64,000 bases of DNA from Modestobacter italicus (GTDB taxonomy: Bacteria; Actinomycetota; Actinomycetes; Mycobacteriales; Geodermatophilaceae). The notes beneath the pieces were generated by a model, which did no database searches, had not been told where the DNA came from, and was given only the letters and a program-made list of their open reading frames with translations. Below, piece by piece: positions 57,709-64,000 of the stretch (position 1 is the stretch's first letter; each line of letters opens with the position of its first letter). The translations under genes were made by a program, and so were the position numbers. The stretch is taken from contig NC_017955.1 in the NCBI RefSeq assembly GCF_000306785.1, forward strand, positions 4,898,001 through 4,962,000, given 5' to 3'.

Positions 57709-59155
57709 CGCCGTCCTCCTCGGTCGGTGCGGGGTCGGTGAGGGTGCTGCGCCGTCCGGTGCCGACGACCGTGCCGGCGCCGACCGCCTCGCGGCTGCGC
57801 AGCCGCGGCGACGGGGGCACCCGCAGGTCCATCGGGGGCACCGGGAACCCGCCGGCGGTGCGGTCCCGGCTGCGGCTCGGGGGCAGGACCTCGGGTTCGG
57901 TCGGGTTCACCGACCCGGCCGCGGCGGCCCGGGCGGCGACCCGGGTGTCGCGGTTGCTGACCCGCGAGGCGATGAGCAGCGCGGCCAGCACGACCAGCGC
58001 GATCGGCACCCCGACGAAGACGGCGACCTCCCCGCCGTCGAGGTCGGCCTCGCGGCTGACCGTGCGCATCGTCGCGACCACGAGGATCCAGACCAGCGCG
58101 GTCGGCACCAGCACCTTCCAGCCGAAGCGCATGAACTGGTCGTACCGCAGCCGGGGCAGCGTGCCGCGCAGCCAGATGAAGACGAAGAGCGCGACGACGA
58201 CCTTGGCGAGGAACCACAGCAGCGGCCACCAGCCGGTGTTCGCGCCGTCCCAGATCGAGATCGGCCAGGGCGCCCGCCAGCCGCCCAGGAACAGGGTCGC
58301 GGCCAGTGCGGAGACGGTGACCATGTTGACGTACTCGGCCAGGAAGAAGAGCGCGAACTTCAGCGACGAGTACTCGGTGTGGAACCCGCCGACCAGCTCG
58401 CTCTCGGCCTCCGGCAGGTCGAAGGGCGCCCGGTTGGTCTCCCCGACGACCGCGACGACGTAGATGACGAACGAGACCGGCAGCAGGACGGCGAACCAGC
58501 TCGGGCCGGTGAGGTCGAACCCGAAGACGCTCAGCGACGTGCCGTCCGCCTGCGCCGCGACGATCTCCGAGGTGGACATCGACCCGGCGTAGAGGAACAC
58601 CGCGACGATCGACAACCCCATCGCGATCTCGTAGCTGACCATCTGCGCGGCGCTGCGCAGCCCGCCGAGCAGCGGGTACGTCGAGCCGGACGCCCAGCCG
58701 GCCAGCACGATGCCGTAGACGCCCATCGCCGAGCAGGCCAGCACCACCAGGACGCCGATCGGGGCGTCGGTGAGCTGCAGCGGCGTGCGCTCCCCGAAGA
58801 TGCTGACCGTCGGGCCGAGCGGGATGACCGAGAAGGCCAGGAACGCCGGGATCGTGGCGATGACCGGGGCCAGGAAGTACACCGGCCGGTCGGCCAGCGC
58901 CGGCATGATGTCCTCCTTGAACGCCAGCTTCAGCCCGTCGGCGAGGCTCTGCAGGTAGCCGCGCGGGCCGACCCGGTTCGGGCCGATCCGCTGCTGCATC
59001 CGGGCGACGACCTTGCGCTCGAAGACGATGGCGAACAGCGTCATGGCCACGAGCACGGCGAAGACGCCGAGGATCTTGATCAGCACGATCCACCAGACGT
59101 CGTGCCCGAAGTCCTCGAGCGTCGGCTGGTCGCGGGCGGCGAGGACGTCGATCAC
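57701..59155 (-). CDS. nuoH: NADH-quinone oxidoreductase subunit H
   Basis: The 484-residue protein starts at GTG 59155 ([20 protein letters not shown]), 4 nt inside the nuoG stop. NuoH binds the peripheral arm and forms the quinone cavity: [40 protein letters not shown] and [38 protein letters not shown] are both intact. About 80 extra residues follow the last helix, Arg/Pro-rich with [19 protein letters not shown]. Confidence 0.95.
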   Translation of the reverse strand: MIDVLAARDQPTLEDFGHDVWWIVLIKILGVFAVLVAMTLFAIVFERKVVARMQQRIGPNRVGPRGYLQSLADGLKLAFKEDIMPALADRPVYFLAPVIATIPAFLAFSVIPLGPTVSIFGERTPLQLTDAPIGVLVVLACSAMGVYGIVLAGWASGSTYPLLGGLRSAAQMVSYEIAMGLSIVAVFLYAGSMSTSEIVAAQADGTSLSVFGFDLTGPSWFAVLLPVSFVIYVVAVVGETNRAPFDLPEAESELVGGFHTEYSSLKFALFFLAEYVNMVTVSALAATLFLGGWRAPWPISIWDGANTGWWPLLWFLAKVVVALFVFIWLRGTLPRLRYDQFMRFGWKVLVPTALVWILVVATMRTVSREADLDGGEVAVFVGVPIALVVLAALLIASRVSNRDTRVAARAAAAGSVNPTEPEVLPPSRSRDRTAGGFPVPPMDLRVPPSPRLRSREAVGAGTVVGTGRRSTLTDPAPTEEDGDV

Positions 59156-61677
59156 GCCGCACCTCCCGCGCGCAGGCCGGACACGGCGGTGGCACCGGCC
59201 GGCGGCGGCGACCCGGCGGACAGCCGGACGACGGCGCCCGGGCCGCTGCACAGGTCGGTCCGGACGGCGCAGCCCGGCGACCGCATCGGCAGCCAGACGA
59301 CCCGGTCCGGCATGTCGACCACGGCGACCGGCAGGGTGACCGCACCGGCCGGACCGGTGACGGTGAGCAGGTCGCCGTCGGCCAGGCCGAGCCGGCCGGC
59401 GGCGTCCCGGCCCAGCCGGGCCACCGGCGGGCGGGCGGTGCCGGCCATCGCCGGCTCCTCGCGCTGCAGGGTGCCGACGTCGAGGAGCTGCCGCCAGGAG
59501 GCGAGCACCGCCTCGTCGCCGGTGGTCGCCGGTGCCGGCACCGGGGCCACGTCGAGGCCGGTGGGGGTGGGCGCCTGCGGGGCGGCGCCCAGGGCGATCA
59601 GCTCGGCGCGGGCGTCGGTCACGGTGGCGAGCCCCAGCGGCACGCCGAGGTGCTCGGCGATCCCCTCCAGCACCCGGCCGTCGGTCAGCTGGCCGGTGCC
59701 GTGCAGGGTGGCGTCGAAGGGCCGCACCCGCCCCTCCCAGTCCAGGTAGCTGCCCGCCTTCTCCGGCGCCGCGGCGACCGGGAGGACGACGTCGGCGTGC
59801 GCGGTGACCGCGCTCGGGAACAGCTCGAGGCTGACCACGAACCCGGCGGCGGCCAGCGCCTGCTCGGCGAGCACCGGGTCGGGCAGGTCGGCCGGGTCGA
59901 CGCCGCCGACGAGCAGCCCGCCCAGGGCGCCGTCGCGGGCGGCGGCGAGGATGCCGGTGGTGTCCCGGCCGGGCGTGGCCGGGAGGTCCACGCCCCACCG
60001 CTGGGTGACCGCGGCGCGGTCCGCGGGGCTGCCGACGAGCCGGCCGCCGGGCAGCAGGCCCGGCAGCGCGCCGACCTCGACCGCGCCGCGCTCCCCGGCC
60101 CGGCGCGGCACCCAGGCCACCCGGGCGCCGGTCTCGGCGGCGAGCTCGGCCACGGCGGAGAAGCCGCCGGGGACCTCGGCGAGCCGCTCGCCGACCAGGA
60201 CGACCGCGCCGGGCCGGAACAGCGCGACCGCGGCGTCGGCGAGCAGGCCCTCGACCGGGTTGGCGGCCAGCGCGCGGAGCACCCGGGCCTCCTCCCCCGG
60301 CGCCGTGGGCACGACCGTGGCGTGCAGCTTCTCCGCGGCGCGGGTGGCGAACGGGGCGAGGTCGAGGACCTGCATGCCCGCCGTCCGGACCGCCCGGCGC
60401 AGCCGCAGGAAGACGATCGGCGACTCCTCCTCGGGCTCGAAGCCGACCAGCAGGACGGTGGGCGCGGCGGTCAGCTCGTCGTAGGTGACCGCGCCGGCGC
60501 CCGGGGCGGTGCCGGCGACGTGCGCGGCGAGGAAGGCGAGCTCCTCGGCGGAGTGCGCGCGGGCCCGGGCGTCGACGTCGTTGGTGCCGAGCGCGACCCG
60601 GGCGAACTTGGCGTAGGCGTAGGCGTCCTCGACGGTGAGCCGGCCGCCGGGCAGCACCCCGACGCCGCCGGCCGACCGGGCCGCCGCCAGGCCCGCGGCC
60701 GCCGCACTCCAGGCCTCGGGCCAGGAGGCCTCGTGCAGCTCGCCGTCCGCCCCGCGCACCAGCGGCGTGGTGAGCCGCTCGTTGCTGGTGGCGTAGCGGA
60801 AGGCGTAGCGGCCCTTGTCGCAGTTCCACTCCTGGTTGACCGCCGGGTCCTCGCCGGCGAGCCGGCGCATCACCGAGCCGCGCCGGTAGTCGGTGCGCTG
60901 GGCGCAGCCGCTGGCGCAGTGCTCGCAGACGCTGGGCTCGCTGCGCAGGTCGAACGGGCGGGACCGGAACCGGTAGGTGGCGCTGGTGAGCGCGCCCACC
61001 GGGCAGATCTGGGTGGTGTTGCCGGAGAAGTAGGACTCGAACGGCTCGTCCTCGTAGATCGCCACCTGCTCCAGCGCACCGCGCTCGAACAGCTCGATGA
61101 ACGGGTCGCCGGCCACCTGCTGGCTGAACCGGGTGCACCGGGCGCAGAGCACGCAGCGCTCGCGGTCCAGCAGCACCTGCGAGCTGATCGGCAGCGGCTT
61201 GGGGTAGGTGCGCTTGGTCTCCACGAACCGGGTCTCGGAGCGCCCGTTGCTCATCGCCTGGTTCTGCAGCGGGCACTCGCCGCCCTTGTCGCAGACCGGG
61301 CAGTCCAGCGGGTGGTTGACCAGCAGCAGCTCCATGGTGCCCTGCTGCGCCTTGTCGGCGACCTCGCTGGTCAGCTGGGTGTGCACCACCATGTCCGGGG
61401 TCACCGGGGTGGTGCAGGAGGCGACCGGCTTGCGCTGGCCCTCCACCTCCACCAGGCACTGCCGGCAGGCGCCGATCGGGTCGAGCAGCGGGTGGTCGCA
61501 GAACCGGGGGATCTGCACGCCGATCTGCTCGGCGGCCCGGATGATCAGCGTGCCCTTGGGCACCGCGACCGGGAAGCCGTCGATGGTGCAGTGCACGGCG
61601 TCCGGCGGGGTGTGCGGCCCGGGGACGGCCGGCGGGGCGGCCGGCGCCGGCTGCGGGGCGGCGGGGGTGATGGTCAT
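59152..61677 (-). CDS. nuoG: NADH-quinone oxidoreductase subunit G
   Basis: The 841-residue iron-sulfur subunit begins [20 protein letters not shown]. The [2Fe-2S] motif has C60, C71, C74 and C88; then [34 protein letters not shown] (cluster N5/N4 region) and CEHCASGC (N7 type). The C-terminal molybdopterin-oxidoreductase-like domain ends RAGGAA. The gene overlaps nuoF by 4 bases. The N-terminus (first 25 residues) is Pro/Ala-rich and probably disordered. Confidence 0.96.
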   Translation of the reverse strand: MTITPAAPQPAPAAPPAVPGPHTPPDAVHCTIDGFPVAVPKGTLIIRAAEQIGVQIPRFCDHPLLDPIGACRQCLVEVEGQRKPVASCTTPVTPDMVVHTQLTSEVADKAQQGTMELLLVNHPLDCPVCDKGGECPLQNQAMSNGRSETRFVETKRTYPKPLPISSQVLLDRERCVLCARCTRFSQQVAGDPFIELFERGALEQVAIYEDEPFESYFSGNTTQICPVGALTSATYRFRSRPFDLRSEPSVCEHCASGCAQRTDYRRGSVMRRLAGEDPAVNQEWNCDKGRYAFRYATSNERLTTPLVRGADGELHEASWPEAWSAAAAGLAAARSAGGVGVLPGGRLTVEDAYAYAKFARVALGTNDVDARARAHSAEELAFLAAHVAGTAPGAGAVTYDELTAAPTVLLVGFEPEEESPIVFLRLRRAVRTAGMQVLDLAPFATRAAEKLHATVVPTAPGEEARVLRALAANPVEGLLADAAVALFRPGAVVLVGERLAEVPGGFSAVAELAAETGARVAWVPRRAGERGAVEVGALPGLLPGGRLVGSPADRAAVTQRWGVDLPATPGRDTTGILAAARDGALGGLLVGGVDPADLPDPVLAEQALAAAGFVVSLELFPSAVTAHADVVLPVAAAPEKAGSYLDWEGRVRPFDATLHGTGQLTDGRVLEGIAEHLGVPLGLATVTDARAELIALGAAPQAPTPTGLDVAPVPAPATTGDEAVLASWRQLLDVGTLQREEPAMAGTARPPVARLGRDAAGRLGLADGDLLTVTGPAGAVTLPVAVVDMPDRVVWLPMRSPGCAVRTDLCSGPGAVVRLSAGSPPPAGATAVSGLRAGGAA

Positions 61678-63005
61678 GAGGCGGCAGCTCCCACGGGCTC
61701 GAGGCGGAGCGACCGGCCGAGCCGGGCCTGCTCCTCGGGCGGCAGCAGGGCGACGTAGTCGTCCTTGAAGTACTTCAGCGAGCTGGCGATGCAGCTGGTG
61801 GCGCCGTCGCCGAGCGCGCAGAACGACCGGCCGAGGATGTTGTCGCAGGTGTCGGTGAGCAGGTCGAGGTCGGCGGCGCGGCCGTTCCCGTGCACCAGCC
61901 GCTCCAGGATCTGCACCAGCCAGTAGGTGCCCTCCCTGCACGGGGTGCACTTGCCGCAGCTCTCGTGCGCGTAGAACTCGGTGAACCGCAGCGTCGCCTC
62001 GACGATCGAGTCGGTCTCGTCGAAGACCATCAGCGCGGTGGTGCCGAGCATCGAGCCGGCCGCGGCGACCGAGTCGAAGTCGAGCGGGACGTCGAGGTGC
62101 TCAGCGGTGAAGTAGGGCGTCGACGAGCCGCCCGGGGTCCAGAACTTGAGCTCGTGGCCCGGCCGGACGCCACCGGCCATCTCCAGCAGCTCGCGCATCG
62201 TCGTCCCCATCGGGGCCTCGTACTGGCCGGGGCGGACGACGCGGCCGGACAGCGAGTAGATCTTCGGGCCGGGCGACTTCTCCGGGCCCATCGTCTTGAA
62301 CCAGTCGGCGCCGCCGCGGATCACGTAGGGCACGGTGGCCAGCGTCTCCACGTTGTTGATCACCGTCGGGCCGCCGTAGAGGCCGGCGACGGCGGGGAAC
62401 GGCGGCTTGAGCCGGGGCTGGCCGCGGTAGCCCTCGAGGGAGTCCAGCAGCGCCGTCTCCTCCCCGCAGATGTAGGCGCCGGCGCCGGCGTGCACGACCA
62501 GCTCCAGGTCGTAGCCCGAACCCAGGACGTCGGTGCCGAGGTAGCCGGCGGCGTAGGCCTCCTGGACCGCGGCCACCACCCGGCGGTGGGCGTGCACGGC
62601 CTCGCCCCGGACGTAGATGACGGCGAAGGAGCAGCGCACCGCGTAGGCGGAGATGATCACGCCCTCCACCAGGGAGTGCGGGTCGGCCATCATCAGCGGC
62701 ACGTCCTTGCAGGTGCCCGGCTCGCCCTCGTCGGCGTTGACCACCAGGTACTTGGGCATCGCCGCCGGGCCGGTCGGGGTCTCCCCCGGCTTGGGCTGCG
62801 GGATGAAGCTCCACTTCATGCCGGTCGGGAAGCCGGCGCCGCCGCGGCCGCGCAGCCCGGAGTCCTTGACCAGGGCGACCACCTCGTCCGGCGCCATCGT
62901 CAGGGCCTGGCGCAGCGCGCGGTAGCCGTCGAGCCGTTCGTAGGTCTCCAGCGTCCAGGAGCGCGGCTCGGCGAAGCGTGCGGTGAGCACGGGGGTGAGC
63001 GGCAT
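61674..63005 (-). CDS. nuoF: NADH-quinone oxidoreductase subunit F
   Basis: The 443-residue subunit oxidises NADH. It has the FMN/NAD site [10 protein letters not shown] (53-62), [13 protein letters not shown] and [19 protein letters not shown], and the [4Fe-4S] N3 motif C350-x2-C353-x2-C356 plus C396 ([13 protein letters not shown]). It starts at ATG 63005 ([17 protein letters not shown]). The longer open frame upstream runs through nuoE and is spurious. Confidence 0.98.
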   Translation of the reverse strand: MPLTPVLTARFAEPRSWTLETYERLDGYRALRQALTMAPDEVVALVKDSGLRGRGGAGFPTGMKWSFIPQPKPGETPTGPAAMPKYLVVNADEGEPGTCKDVPLMMADPHSLVEGVIISAYAVRCSFAVIYVRGEAVHAHRRVVAAVQEAYAAGYLGTDVLGSGYDLELVVHAGAGAYICGEETALLDSLEGYRGQPRLKPPFPAVAGLYGGPTVINNVETLATVPYVIRGGADWFKTMGPEKSPGPKIYSLSGRVVRPGQYEAPMGTTMRELLEMAGGVRPGHELKFWTPGGSSTPYFTAEHLDVPLDFDSVAAAGSMLGTTALMVFDETDSIVEATLRFTEFYAHESCGKCTPCREGTYWLVQILERLVHGNGRAADLDLLTDTCDNILGRSFCALGDGATSCIASSLKYFKDDYVALLPPEEQARLGRSLRLEPVGAAAS

Positions 63006-63007
63006 GG

Positions 63008-63952
63008 TCAGACCTCTCGCTCGACGGAGGTGCCCGAGCCGGCCTGGCCCTGGGTGGCGGGCCGGTCGGTGCCCTCGGCACCGCGCTCGGCCGGCTGCCG
63101 GCCGGCGGGCTCGGGGGTGTCGGGGTGGTGCTGGGCGGCGCCGGCGCGCTCGGCCGGGGTGTCCGCCGAGGCGACCGCGGTGTCGGCCGCCTGCTGGGCG
63201 GGGGTCTCCCCGGTCGTCCCGGCCGGGGTGACGTCGGGCTCGGGCGCGTCGTCGGGCTGCGCGCCCGACATCGGCGGCGCGGTCTCGCCGCGCTCGGCGG
63301 CCAGCCGCACCCCGCGCAGCGTCGGCTCCCCGGTCGAGGGCCCGTCGACGGCGGCCTGCGCCGCGGCGGGGTCGGCGTGCTGGGAGAGCCCGGCGAGCTG
63401 GCGGGAGACGCCGCGAAAATCGGTCAGCGCCGCGCCGCGGGTGGGCGCCGGCTTCTCGCCGCGGCGCAGCGCGGCCACCAGCTCCCGGGCGCTGTCGACG
63501 TCCTGCTGGTCGTAGAACTCGTAGTCGACGGTGACCACCGGCGCGTAGTCGCAGGCGGCCAGGCACTCGGCGTGCTCGAGGGTGACCGAGCCGTCGGCGG
63601 CGGTCTGGTCGTGGCCGACACCGAGGTCAGCGGAGACGGCGTCGTAGATGCGCTGCCCGCCGAGGACGGCGCACAGCGTGTTGGTGCAGACGCTGACCAG
63701 GTGCCGACCGGTCGGGTGGCGCTTGTACATCGTGTAGAAGGTCGCCACCGCGCCGACCTCGGCCTTGGTCAGGCCGAGCAGCCGGGCGCAGAAGCCCACG
63801 CCCTCGGGCGAGACGTAGCCCTGCACCGACTGGACCAGGTGCAGCATCGGCAGCAGCGCGGACCGGGCCTGCGGGTAGCGGGCCATCAGCTCACGCGCCT
63901 CGGCCTCGTGCTGCGCGGTCAGCCGCGGCAAGTCGGGCGCGGCGGGCTCCAC
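63008..63952 (-). CDS. nuoE: NADH-quinone oxidoreductase subunit E with long C-terminal tail; start unresolved
   Basis: The thioredoxin-like [2Fe-2S] subunit has the four cysteines C89, C94, C130 and C134 (SVCTNTLCAVLGG; HAECLAACDYAPV). The 314-residue form is much longer than normal (about 160-200), because residues from about 175 are an Ala/Pro/Thr/Glu-rich tail. The start may be GTG 63952, but the frame stays open to the window edge with no good ribosome-binding site, so a true start beyond 64000 is possible. nuoD-A should lie further right. Confidence 0.9.
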   Translation of the reverse strand: MEPAAPDLPRLTAQHEAEARELMARYPQARSALLPMLHLVQSVQGYVSPEGVGFCARLLGLTKAEVGAVATFYTMYKRHPTGRHLVSVCTNTLCAVLGGQRIYDAVSADLGVGHDQTAADGSVTLEHAECLAACDYAPVVTVDYEFYDQQDVDSARELVAALRRGEKPAPTRGAALTDFRGVSRQLAGLSQHADPAAAQAAVDGPSTGEPTLRGVRLAAERGETAPPMSGAQPDDAPEPDVTPAGTTGETPAQQAADTAVASADTPAERAGAAQHHPDTPEPAGRQPAERGAEGTDRPATQGQAGSGTSVEREV

Positions 63953-64000
63953 CGGGCTGGAGTCCAGCCCGGTGACCGCCGTCCCCTCGAAGGAACCAGG

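Noticed and set aside
57701..61459. A 1252-residue nuoH-like frame
   Set aside because: The upstream part is the wrong frame of nuoG (Arg/Ala/Gly-rich, no motif). NuoH starts at GTG 59155 with normal overlap.

Overview
The window is high-GC chromosomal DNA from an actinobacterium. The 54-aa rpmG followed by paired MaoC-type dehydratase genes next to the tRNA-Trp/secE/nusG/rplK/rplA block, the KorAB oxidoreductase pair, and a polyprenyl diphosphate synthase directly after nuoN are all typical of that phylum. Base composition and the long Ala/Pro/acidic tails on ribosomal proteins suggest a Geodermatophilaceae-like genus (Blastococcus, Geodermatophilus or Modestobacter). That placement is inferred and was not tested. 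I see no insertion sequence, prophage, CRISPR array or plasmid function; this is core chromosome.

Positions 1-14943 (minus strand) hold the translation superoperons in the classical order, read right to left: str (rpsL, rpsG, fusA, tuf), S10 (rpsJ to rpsQ), spc (rplN to rplO) and the start of secY. Many neighbours overlap by 1-4 bases (ATGA, GTGA or TGATG), while strong hairpins separate the transcription units. A good sigma-70-type promoter (TTGACC-17-TACTGT) lies about 320 bp upstream of rpsL.

Positions 15585-17887 (plus) carry a trypsin-fold NAL1-like protease, a small protein that resembles only the protease's N-terminal module, and an F420-dependent LLM-class oxidoreductase. A bidirectional terminator separates them from rpoC and rpoB (18000-25487, minus). 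Further right, still minus strand, are rplL-rplJ, rplA-rplK, nusG, secE and tRNA-Trp.

Positions 30515-43618 are mixed: aspC, an M1-family lipoprotein peptidase, hadB-hadA-rpmG, tRNA-Met, tRNA-Thr, a membrane GGDEF(degenerate)-EAL protein, a 29-codon reading frame with a repeated RGWKWN peptide, an EspC-like/WXG pair, a TadE-like membrane protein, tRNA-Tyr, YajQ, a VOC protein, an SGNH hydrolase and HtpX.

Positions 43776-48280 (plus) hold korA-korB (2-oxoacid:ferredoxin oxidoreductase) and a cytochrome P450. On the minus strand follow a glucose/sorbosone-dehydrogenase-like lipoprotein, a long-chain polyprenyl diphosphate synthase (probably for the menaquinone tail) and nuoN to nuoE of respiratory complex I, which runs off the right edge before nuoD.

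The most unusual signal is a dispersed hairpin element found four times (27388-27436, 28235-28283, 34661-34711, 48285-48333). All copies share one architecture: an 8-9 bp outer stem, a 2/5-nt internal loop, an 8-bp inner stem and a 10-nt loop reading TCGCnnGCTC. The outer stems differ in sequence but keep pairing, so the structure appears to be conserved. Second is the tiny RGWKWN-repeat gene at 37408-37497, with its own ribosome-binding site and terminator-like hairpin.
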